This document shows positions 15,949 to 24,549 of a DNA stretch of 64,000 nt, piece by piece (within the stretch, counting starts at the first letter, position 1; each line of letters starts with the position of its first letter). The position numbers and the translations under genes are program-made. The DNA comes from SG8-30 sp964406445 (GTDB lineage Bacteria; Pseudomonadota; Gammaproteobacteria; Steroidobacterales; Steroidobacteraceae). Location of the stretch: assembly GCA_964406445.1 (NCBI GenBank), contig CAYORU010000017.1, positions 1 to 64,000 of the forward strand, given 5' to 3'. The notes under the pieces are model-generated. The model was not told the DNA's origin and did no database searches. It saw nothing but the letters and a program-made list of their open reading frames with translations.

Positions 15949-16643
15949 TGCGTTTCGAGCCCGGAGAGGATCATCTCGGCGTAGGTCTTGCCGATTTCCT
16001 CCGCGCTGACTTCCGAGGAATCCGGGCGATACCAGCGGTGGGTCCAGCCGATGATACCCAGCACCCCGTAGGCGACGACACGCGACGAGCCGACGTTGCG
16101 GAAGCTCTTGTCGGCGTAGCCTTCCTCGACGATCGCCATGATCGCGTTCTCGATCTCGCGGTTCAGCTTGCGCATGTGCTTGGACCACGCCGAGCGCTTG
16201 TCGCTGACGTGGCTCAGGTTCTCGCGGATGTAGATGTAGATGAGCGGGTAGCTCTCGCCGTAGGACGACATCAGCGCGATGATCATCTCGCGCAGCTTGC
16301 GCCGCGGACTCAGCTTGCTGGCCTGGATCCTGCTCGCGATCGCGGCGTTGCGCTCGATGACCTCGCGCAGGATCTCGTCGAACAGTTCCTCCTTCGACGA
16401 GATGTAGTAGTAGAGCGAGGCGCGGTCGATGTCGAGCTCGGCGGCGACCGCGCTGATGCTGGCGCCCGTGAAGCCCAGCCGGTTGAAGACCCTCACCGCC
16501 GCCTCGGCGATCTCCTTGCGGCGCTTCTGGTAGGAGGCCGTGGACTCCTCCTTCGCCGCCGTCCGCCGCTTGCCGATGCCCGAGCCGTTGGCGTCTTCCT
16601 TCGCCGCCAGCCGCTTCCTGCCAGAACCACTCGCCGCCCGCAT
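15942..16643 (-). CDS. TetR/AcrR family regulator, probable island repressor
   Basis: A 233-aa protein. Residues 1-35 are a basic, low-complexity extension. The HTH follows at about 40-92: IAEAAVRVFNRLGFTGASIS, then VAAELDIDRASLYYYISSKE, the TetR signature. The C-terminal ligand domain ends GIIGWTHRWYRP and VSAEEIGKTYAEMIL, a pattern like KstR2-type regulators that sense CoA thioesters in steroid catabolism. It is the last gene of the five-gene minus-strand unit behind the perfect palindrome at 21519-21534. It is the only regulator in the island, so I propose it binds TCAAC-N6-GTTGA and is relieved by an acyl-CoA intermediate. Confidence 0.9.
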   Translation of the reverse strand: MRAASGSGRKRLAAKEDANGSGIGKRRTAAKEESTASYQKRRKEIAEAAVRVFNRLGFTGASISAVAAELDIDRASLYYYISSKEELFDEILREVIERNAAIASRIQASKLSPRRKLREMIIALMSSYGESYPLIYIYIRENLSHVSDKRSAWSKHMRKLNREIENAIMAIVEEGYADKSFRNVGSSRVVAYGVLGIIGWTHRWYRPDSSEVSAEEIGKTYAEMILSGLETHY

Positions 16644-16748
16644 GAATGCCTTCCCCGCCGGCCCGTCGCGACCAGCTCCTGACTTCTTCCTCCGCCCCGG
16701 CGCAGCCGCCGGGCCATTCCGGACTTTACCGGCCCCGGCGCGGCGACT

Positions 16749-17957
<1,209 letters not shown>

Positions 17958-18005
17958 GGCTCGTTCTCCTGTCTGAAATCTTCTGCCGGAACCGCGGCAG
18001 CGGGT

Positions 18006-18779
18006 TCAACTCTTCGGTCCGCCCGCCACGTACAGGACCTGCCCTGACACGTAGCCCGAGCGCTCGTCGACGAAGAACGCCACGGCCTGGGCGATGTCCT
18101 CGGGCCGGCCGACCCGGCCGACAGGGATGTCTTTCACCACCTGCTGCTGCATCTCCTCGAAGGGGACGCCGCCGCGCTCGGCCACCGCGGCGGTCATCGC
18201 GGTCGCGACGAAACCCGGCGCGACGGCGTTGACCGTGATGCCGTAGCGGCCGAGCTCGATGGCGAGCGTGCGCGTCAGGCCCTGCACGCCCGCCTTGGCC
18301 GCCGAGTAGCTGGCGAGGCCCGGCCCGCCGAGGGCGCCGGTGCTCGACAGGTTGACGATGCGCCCCCAGCCGGCCGCGCGCATGTGAGCAGCCACTTCGC
18401 GGCACATGAGGAACGTGCCCCGGAGGTTGACGCCCACCGTCAGCTCCCAGTCCGCCAGGCTCGTCTTGCCGAGCGTCCGGTCCCGCAGCACGCCGGCGTT
18501 GTTGACGAGCACGACGGGCGGCCCGAGCTCGCCGGCGACCTGCGCCACGGCGGCCGCCACCGAAGCCTCGGCGGCGATGTCCGCGCCGACCGCGAACGCG
18601 CGGCGCCCTTGCCCGCGGATCGCATCGACCGTCGCGGCACAAGCGTCCGTGTCGAGATCCACCACGGCGACGTCGAGACCCTCGGCCGCGAGCCGCAGGG
18701 CGATCGCCGCGCCGATTCCGCGCGCGCCGCCCGTGACGATCGCCACGCGCCGGGCAGGACCTGTGACGATGTCGCTCAC
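18006..18779 (-). CDS. SDR family oxidoreductase (FabG-like)
   Basis: A short-chain dehydrogenase of 257 aa. Motifs are IVTGGARGIGAAIA (cofactor), NNAGVLRDRTL, NLSSTGALGG with the catalytic Ser, and YSAAKAG (YxxxK). The sequence resembles 3-ketoacyl reductases and 3-hydroxyacyl-CoA dehydrogenases of the SDR type; with a ligase upstream and thiolase downstream, 3-hydroxyacyl-CoA oxidation is a reasonable guess. It starts with GTG at 18779, overlapping the ligase stop by 4 nt (GTGA), so it is translationally coupled. Confidence 0.92.
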   Translation of the reverse strand: MSDIVTGPARRVAIVTGGARGIGAAIALRLAAEGLDVAVVDLDTDACAATVDAIRGQGRRAFAVGADIAAEASVAAAVAQVAGELGPPVVLVNNAGVLRDRTLGKTSLADWELTVGVNLRGTFLMCREVAAHMRAAGWGRIVNLSSTGALGGPGLASYSAAKAGVQGLTRTLAIELGRYGITVNAVAPGFVATAMTAAVAERGGVPFEEMQQQVVKDIPVGRVGRPEDIAQAVAFFVDERSGYVSGQVLYVAGGPKS

Positions 18780-20476
18780 TGGATGCCGAGCTCCTCGATG
18801 GCCTTCTTCACCAGCAGGAACTTTCGCGCCCGTCCGGAGGGCGTCACCGGGATGTCCCCGGCGCGAATCGGCAGCACGTACTTCGGCACCTTGAAGCGCG
18901 CGAGGCGTTCGGCGCAGAACTGCAGGAGCTCCGCCGGCGCCGCCGCGGGCGCGTCGCGCAGGACGACGAAGGCCGCGCCGGCCTCGCCCATCCGCGTGTC
19001 CGGCACCGGCACGACGTGCGCCTGGACGACCGCCGGGTGGGTGCAGAGCAGGTCCTCGACTTCCGTCGGCATCACCTGCTCGCCGCCGCAGCGGTAGGAC
19101 TCCTTGCGCCGGCCCGCCAGGGTCAGGTAGCCCTCGGCATCGACGCGCCCCAGGTCCCCGGTCCGCAGCCAGCCGTCCTCGGTGAAGGCCTCGGCGGTCG
19201 CGTCCGGCTTGTTGTAGTAGCCGCGGGTCACGCCCGGTCCGCGGGCGAGCAGCTCGCCGACCTCGCCCGCCGGCAGGTCCTGCCCGGTCTCCGGGTCCAC
19301 GACCCGGTACGACACCAGCCTGCCGTCGGGCGCGCCGGCGCCGGCCGCGCCGACGTCGCGCAGGCGGCCATTCGTCCCGGCCAGCCGCTCGAGCGGGTCA
19401 TCGGGCCGGGTAACGGTGCTCGACGCGGTGACTTCGGTCATGCCGTAGCCGGTCGTCACCTCGCGCGGGCGCATCAGCTCGAAGATCTGCTCCCAGATAT
19501 AGGGCGGAGAGCGGCCGCCGGAGGAGATCACCGCGTGCAGGGAGGACAGGTCGTAGCTGCCCCTGCGCAGCTCGTCCAGGATCGCGAGCGTCATGGTCGG
19601 GATCAGCAGCACATCGGTCGCCCGGTGGCGCTCGATGCCGCGCAGGGTCGCGACGGCATCGAACTTGAGCTGCGGAATGATCGACCCGCCGACGAAGAGC
19701 ACGGACAGCAGCCCCTCGACGTAGCCGTAGACGTGGTACATCGGCAGCGAGAACAGGATCCGCCGCCCGTCCTCGAAGGCGCGCGCATAGGCGCTGCCAT
19801 AGGCGGTCCGCAGCAGCATGTCGTGCGTGAGCAGCACGCCTTTCGGCGAGCCGGTCGTCCCCGACGTGTAGATGATGTCGGAGACGGAGTGCGCATCGCG
19901 CGGCTGTGGCGACTGCCACGGCGCCGAAGCGGCACAAAGCCGCTCGAAAGACAGCGCGCCGGCGCGGACCGGCTGGCCCGAGGCGGGAAAGACCACGACG
20001 CGGCGGAGCTTCGGAAAGGCCTCGCGTCCGCCCTCGCGCTCCCAGCCAGGCGCCAGTTCGTCCAGCGCCCGCAGGTAGTCGAGGTCGCGAAACCGGTCCA
20101 TCGTGACCAGGAGGACCGAGTCCGACTGCCGCAGCACGTAGCCGAGCTCGTCGCGGCGGTTGAGGAAGTTGACCGGGACCGCCACTGCGCCGGCCATCGC
20201 GATGCCGAACCTGACCGCGACGAACTCCGGGTAGTTCGCCATCACCACCGCGACATGGTCGCCCGGGCGGACGCCCTCGGCCGCGAGTCCGCGCGCCACT
20301 CTGATCGCCCACTCGCGCATCTCGCGGTAGGTCCAGCTGCGCTCGTCCGTCACCACGAATGAGCGGTCTGGGAACTCCCGGCAGGCCGCGTCCAGCATGC
20401 CGTCGAGCGTGCGCGGCTCCCAGCGCGGAAAGCGCAGCTGGAGCCGTGCCTGACGTTCCGAGACAGTGCCGGGCAC
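18776..20476 (-). CDS. Acyl-CoA synthetase (AMP-forming)
   Basis: A class I adenylate-forming ligase of 566 aa that activates a carboxylic acid to its CoA thioester. The P-loop is IIYTSGTTGSPKGVLLTH, followed by GYGMTEVTASS (A5 motif), WLRTGDLGRVD (A7) and GRRKESYRCGGEQVMP (A8); the C-terminal Lys region is TPSGRARKFLLVKK. I use GTG at 20476 because GGAAGGAGG sits 7 nt upstream and family similarity begins right after it; longer open frames upstream are unrelated. It follows the hydratase gene after a 64-nt gap. The acid is not predictable. Confidence 0.93.
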   Translation of the reverse strand: MPGTVSERQARLQLRFPRWEPRTLDGMLDAACREFPDRSFVVTDERSWTYREMREWAIRVARGLAAEGVRPGDHVAVVMANYPEFVAVRFGIAMAGAVAVPVNFLNRRDELGYVLRQSDSVLLVTMDRFRDLDYLRALDELAPGWEREGGREAFPKLRRVVVFPASGQPVRAGALSFERLCAASAPWQSPQPRDAHSVSDIIYTSGTTGSPKGVLLTHDMLLRTAYGSAYARAFEDGRRILFSLPMYHVYGYVEGLLSVLFVGGSIIPQLKFDAVATLRGIERHRATDVLLIPTMTLAILDELRRGSYDLSSLHAVISSGGRSPPYIWEQIFELMRPREVTTGYGMTEVTASSTVTRPDDPLERLAGTNGRLRDVGAAGAGAPDGRLVSYRVVDPETGQDLPAGEVGELLARGPGVTRGYYNKPDATAEAFTEDGWLRTGDLGRVDAEGYLTLAGRRKESYRCGGEQVMPTEVEDLLCTHPAVVQAHVVPVPDTRMGEAGAAFVVLRDAPAAAPAELLQFCAERLARFKVPKYVLPIRAGDIPVTPSGRARKFLLVKKAIEELGIQ

Positions 20477-20540
20477 CGCGGCGCCTCCTTCCGAAAGGGG
20501 CGGCGCCGCGGCCCTGCCGCGCGTCGCCCGTCTCCGCCTC

Positions 20541-21452
20541 TCAGCTCCTGGCCTTGCCCTCGCGCTTGGCCTTCGAGGCGAGGTAGGCGTCCCAGTAGGT
20601 GCGATGCTCGTTGAAGGGCTTGTCGCGCATGCGCACGGCCGGGCGCACGCCGCCTTCGCGCCAGATCTTCGTGAACTCGTCCATGCCCGGACCCGCGATG
20701 CCCATCGCGTCGAGGTCATTGGCCGCGGCCATCGCGGCCGCCATGCCGGTGGCCTCGAACCAGCGGTTGGTGCACTCCTTGTGGGAGTAGATCGCATCGA
20801 GCGGAACGTGGGCGACCCGCTCCGCGTAGGCGCGCGCGACCGCCTCGACCTCGTCCCGCGGCACGGCCTTGTTGACGAGGCCCAGCTCCTCGGCCTCCTT
20901 GCCGGTCATGTTGTCGCCGGTGAACAACCACTCCTTGGTCTTGCGCATGCCGAGGTGCAGCGGCCAGAAGGCGAACACGTGCAGCTCGCCCATGGCCCGC
21001 GCCTCCGGCTGGCCCAGGCGCGCGTCCTCGGCGCAGAAGACGACGTCGAGCACGCCCATCAGGTCGAGCCCGCCGGCGACGCAATGGCCGTGGACCACTC
21101 CGATGGTCGCCTGGCGCAGCCGGAACAACCGCATCCAGCGCTCGCGCGAGAGGTGGAACTCGCGGCGCGACCAGATCGGCGCCCGGCGGTGCGGCCGGCG
21201 CTGCACGTCGTTGATCGCGCTGTCCGCGTCCCAGAGGTAGGAGAACTCGTTCAGGTCGTAGCCGGTGCTGAAGTGGTTGCCGGCGGCCTTGACGATCAGG
21301 ACGCGTGTCTCGTCATCCTCGTCGAGGTCGTCCATCACGAGGTCCAGCTCGTCCCGTAGTTTCCGCGAGAGCGCATTGCCCTTCTCCGGGCGGTTGAGCG
21401 TGACCGTGGCGATCCGCCCCTCCTTTTCGTAAATCAGCGTCTCGAGCTTCAT
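20541..21452 (-). CDS. Enoyl-CoA hydratase/isomerase family protein
   Basis: A crotonase-fold protein of 303 aa, longer than the usual ~260. The oxyanion-hole segments are NHFSTGYDLNEF and GHCVAGGLDLMG. At the first catalytic Glu position of hydratases (GGCEL) this protein has Asp (GGLDL), while the second Glu is kept (GQPEARAMG). This could mean an isomerase, hydrolase or ring-cleaving crotonase and not a plain hydratase. It is the first gene of the unit hydratase - ligase - SDR - thiolase - tetR; the perfect palindrome lies 67 nt upstream of its ATG. Confidence 0.9.
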   Translation of the reverse strand: MKLETLIYEKEGRIATVTLNRPEKGNALSRKLRDELDLVMDDLDEDDETRVLIVKAAGNHFSTGYDLNEFSYLWDADSAINDVQRRPHRRAPIWSRREFHLSRERWMRLFRLRQATIGVVHGHCVAGGLDLMGVLDVVFCAEDARLGQPEARAMGELHVFAFWPLHLGMRKTKEWLFTGDNMTGKEAEELGLVNKAVPRDEVEAVARAYAERVAHVPLDAIYSHKECTNRWFEATGMAAAMAAANDLDAMGIAGPGMDEFTKIWREGGVRPAVRMRDKPFNEHRTYWDAYLASKAKREGKARS

Positions 21453-21518
21453 GCGTGACCTCGTCCTTTGGATGTTCAGCAGATCGTTCCGCGGAACCGA
21501 TCCGCGACCGGGATGACT

Positions 21519-21534
21519 TCAACACATGTGTTGA
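21519..21534. promoter_or_regulatory. Island operator 2 (perfect palindrome)
   Basis: TCAACACATGTGTTGA, a perfect 16-bp palindrome and the best copy of the island motif. It lies 67 nt ahead of the hydratase start at 21452, between that gene and the end of the propeller lipoprotein gene, and is placed to control the unit that ends with tetR, giving autoregulation. Confidence 0.75.
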
Positions 21535-21556
21535 CTATCCGCAAGCGCTTTCTCGC

Positions 21557-23605
21557 TCAGTCGGCGAGCGGGTCCGGCCGCAGCTGGACGTGGCCGACGT
21601 AGCCCCGCTGTGTTTCCGACATGAAGACCGGGTCGAGCCCATTCGTGTACCAGAGGCCGCGGCCCTTCCAGCCGGCCTTCTCGTCGTCGATGCGCCCGTC
21701 CAGCCCTCTTGTGTAGGTCACGAGCGGATACGGCACGCGGATCGTCGTGAACGTCTCGGTGTCCGGGCGGAAGGCGATGAGCGAATCGGAGTTGGTGCCG
21801 TTGATGATCACCGTGTCCTTGCCCATCCCGAGGGTGTCGAACTGGTCGACCCAGATGTAGTAGAACATGTCGATCGAGCCGGCCATCTGCGCCTCGGCCG
21901 GGCCGGTGAACTTCGGGCCCGGCACATTCCATAGCGTCCAGCCTTCGGGGCACTGGTCGCCGAGGCCCCAGGTCTGCTTGCACTTGCTGCGGTCGAAGCG
22001 CGCGAGCTGGCCGCTGCCGGCGAGCGCGGTCCAGACCAGGCCCGTGCTGTCGACTTCGACGCCGCGCGGGCCGTGCCCTGGGTGCGGCGGCTTGTAGGCC
22101 TCATGGGTGTCGGTCGCGGGGTCGTAGCGGGTGATGTAGCCGGGACCGTCGGCCGGGTAGAGCCCGCCGGTCGTCATCCCGATCCAGACGGATCCGTCGG
22201 TGTCGTTCGGGATGATCCCGTAGCGGAAGCCGACGATGGTCGTGTCGCCCTTGCCGTCGCCGTCGCTGTCGACCTTCGCCTCGGACCAGCCCATCGCCTT
22301 CTCGAGGCTGGCGGGATCCTCCGGGTCGTAGTCCTTGGTGTCCAGCCAGCCAACGACGTGGCTGTCGCCGCTGGTCCACAGCACGCCGCTCCTGTCGAAC
22401 TGGAGGTGGTGGGTGCCGAAGCAGGTGTCCACCTGCACCGTCTTGCCGGTGGCGGTGTCGTAGTAGCCGAGCTGCCGATGGTGGAAGTTCTCCGCGATCA
22501 CCGGGTCCCGCTTGCAGAACTCCGGCAGGTCCTCGCCCCACTGGCGTCGCACCTGCATGGTCATCCAGACCCGGCCGGACTCGTCGAACATCGGGTTGTG
22601 CGGGTTGACCGGATTGTCGTAGGCATCCTTGTGCGGCGTCTCGACGCCGGGCTCCGGGCAACCGAGGAGCCTCGCGGCCATCGGCACGACGGTGTCGCCG
22701 CCGAGCGGCTTGTAATCCTGGTAGCACCAGGCCTTGGCGTTGGGAAAGCGCGGCAGGTCAATGAGGCTCGCCGTGTGGGTGACGGGGTCGAGCTTCAGCA
22801 GGTGGTCGTTGCCGATGTCGACGCCGTAGATCGGCCCGTTGGGATAGAGGCGCGGATTGCGCTTGTCGGTCGCGATCTCGTCGTGGGCGTAGCTGTATTT
22901 CTCGCCCCAGCCCCACTGGGTGATGACGAAGTTGCGCTCGATCCCCGTGGGCCGAGGCGGAGCCGTCGCGGGCGTGGCGCCGGCCGCCAGCTTCTTCGCC
23001 CACACGTCCAGCACGCCAAGCAGCACGTCGCGGTCGAGCTGCTTGGCGACATCGTTCATGGTGCCGGCCTTCTTGAGGCCGTGATCGATGATATCGATCA
23101 GCGGCAGGCGCGTCGGCGCGCTGCCCAGCTGGTGACAGTAGACGCAATTCAGCTTGAGCTGCTGCATCCAGTAGGCCTGCGACGGATAGCGTGGCTCTCC
23201 GGCCGCGACGGCCTCGGCGGCGGGGGGCTCGATCAGCGACATCCAGTACGTCGCGGGGTAGACGAGCGCCGCCTGGGCCGGCGTCTCGGCCGAGTCGACC
23301 TCGATGGTCAGCTTGCTGCCCGGCTTCGCCTTGGTCCTCGCGGAGTCGACGAGGCCGTAGCCGCGCACCCACACCTCATAGCCGGCCTTGGGCAGCTGCG
23401 GCAGGACGAACCGGCCTTCGTCGTCCGTCACCACGATCTTGCGGTACTCCGTCGGCAGGTCCGCGGTCTCCGCGACGACCCACACGCCCGCCTCGGGGCT
23501 GCCGTTGCGGTTGACGACCTTGCCGGCGATCACATCGCTCTTCGGCGCCGAACACGCCGCGAGCGCCGCCAAGAGGGCCGCCGTTACGAAACGCTTGCCG
23601 ATCAT
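21557..23605 (-). CDS. CXXCH beta-propeller lipoprotein
   Basis: A 682-aa protein with the same layout as the one at 13246-15141. A lipobox LAAC with Cys18 replaces the cleaved signal peptide, so it is probably membrane-anchored. A carboxypeptidase-regulatory-like sandwich follows (VIAGKVVNRNGSPEAGVWVV), then a haem-c motif CVYCH at 154-158, and a long propeller with blades like GRVWMTMQVRRQW and GSVWIGMTTGGLYP. A calcium-loop-like stretch DSDGDGKGD occurs in the propeller. The start at 23605 has AGGAGG upstream. It is last in the unit TonB receptor - SDR - this gene. The function is unknown; two diverged copies in one regulon suggest successive or parallel periplasmic steps. Confidence 0.75.
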   Translation of the reverse strand: MIGKRFVTAALLAALAACSAPKSDVIAGKVVNRNGSPEAGVWVVAETADLPTEYRKIVVTDDEGRFVLPQLPKAGYEVWVRGYGLVDSARTKAKPGSKLTIEVDSAETPAQAALVYPATYWMSLIEPPAAEAVAAGEPRYPSQAYWMQQLKLNCVYCHQLGSAPTRLPLIDIIDHGLKKAGTMNDVAKQLDRDVLLGVLDVWAKKLAAGATPATAPPRPTGIERNFVITQWGWGEKYSYAHDEIATDKRNPRLYPNGPIYGVDIGNDHLLKLDPVTHTASLIDLPRFPNAKAWCYQDYKPLGGDTVVPMAARLLGCPEPGVETPHKDAYDNPVNPHNPMFDESGRVWMTMQVRRQWGEDLPEFCKRDPVIAENFHHRQLGYYDTATGKTVQVDTCFGTHHLQFDRSGVLWTSGDSHVVGWLDTKDYDPEDPASLEKAMGWSEAKVDSDGDGKGDTTIVGFRYGIIPNDTDGSVWIGMTTGGLYPADGPGYITRYDPATDTHEAYKPPHPGHGPRGVEVDSTGLVWTALAGSGQLARFDRSKCKQTWGLGDQCPEGWTLWNVPGPKFTGPAEAQMAGSIDMFYYIWVDQFDTLGMGKDTVIINGTNSDSLIAFRPDTETFTTIRVPYPLVTYTRGLDGRIDDEKAGWKGRGLWYTNGLDPVFMSETQRGYVGHVQLRPDPLAD

Positions 23606-23690
23606 GACTCGATCCTCCTGCGGGAGAGCCGCTTCTGGATTGCCGAAACGCAGGTCTTGCCGTCCTGCTGCGGGAAGCGCAGTCCGCTGT

Positions 23691-24458
23691 TCACCAGCAC
23701 GTCGCACCCCCGTCAACGACGAGGTCGAGCCCCGTGCAGTAGGAGCTCGCTTCAGAGAGCAGGAACACCGCCGGCCCCACCAACTCATCCACCTCGCACA
23801 TGCGCGCCATCGGGATGTCGTCGATGTACTTGCGGACGTGCTCCCAGACCCCTGGCGAGAGCGCCATCGGGGTTGCCGTGTAGCCCGGGCTGATCACGTT
23901 GACGCGCACGCCCTGGCTCGCCCACTCGAGCGCAAGCGAGCGAGACAGGTGGGCGACCCCCGCCTTCGCGGCGTTGTAGTGGGCCTGCGCAAGCCCGCGG
24001 TTGGCGATGTGGGCGGAGATCGATCCCACGTTCACGATGCTGCCGCCGCCGTTCTTGATCATCGCCCGCGCCTCGGCGCGGGCGGACAGGAAGACGCCGG
24101 TCAGATTGATGTCGATCAGGCGCTGCCACTGCGGCAGTCCCATCTCCACGGCGGGCGCGTTGTCGTGCACGCCCGCGCAGTTGAGCGCGCCGGTGAGCGG
24201 ACCGAAGGCGGCCTCCAGCGCGTCGATCGACGCTGCCAGCGACGACTCCTCGCGCACGTCCAGGGGCAGTCCGAGCGCGCGGCCGCCCGCACGCTCGATA
24301 TCCGCGACGACGGCCGCGATTCCGTCCGCGGACCGGTCCGCGCAGCCAAGCGCGGCGCCGCAGCGGGCGAGGCCCCTCGCGACGCCAGCCCCGATCCCGC
24401 TCGCCGCCCCGGTGACCAGGACGACGCCGCCATCAAGCCTGAAGTTCGGTGGATTCAT
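23691..24458 (-). CDS. SDR family oxidoreductase
   Basis: A short-chain dehydrogenase of 255 aa. The cofactor loop is VLVTGAASGIGAGVA. The usual NNAG reads NCAG here, and the catalytic residues are the Ser in NVGSISAHIA and YNAAK (YxxxK). The C-terminus LDLVVDGGATCW is standard. The Asp in CADRSADG suggests NAD(H). It lies 85 nt upstream of the propeller lipoprotein gene and 91 nt behind the TonB-receptor stop. Its alcohol substrate is not predictable. Confidence 0.92.
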   Translation of the reverse strand: MNPPNFRLDGGVVLVTGAASGIGAGVARGLARCGAALGCADRSADGIAAVVADIERAGGRALGLPLDVREESSLAASIDALEAAFGPLTGALNCAGVHDNAPAVEMGLPQWQRLIDINLTGVFLSARAEARAMIKNGGGSIVNVGSISAHIANRGLAQAHYNAAKAGVAHLSRSLALEWASQGVRVNVISPGYTATPMALSPGVWEHVRKYIDDIPMARMCEVDELVGPAVFLLSEASSYCTGLDLVVDGGATCW

Positions 24459-24503
24459 GGACTTTGGTCCGGGATCGCCGGCCTCCGCGGCGCCGGCCCG
24501 GCC

Positions 24504-24531
24504 GGCCGTGCCGCCATCGGCGGCGACGGCC
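24504..24531. terminator. GC-rich hairpin behind the TonB receptor gene
   Basis: Arms at 24504-24515 and 24519-24531 pair over about 12 bp with one bulged base around an ATC loop, between the receptor stop and the SDR start. There is no T-run, so it may attenuate rather than end transcription, or stabilise the receptor message. Confidence 0.35.
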
Positions 24532-24549
24532 CGGCGCGGGGCCCGCGCC

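Noticed and set aside
18776..20797. N-terminal extension of the acyl-CoA synthetase to 20797
   Set aside because: The extra 107 residues read through the hydratase 3' region in another frame; GTG 20476 has a strong ribosome site.
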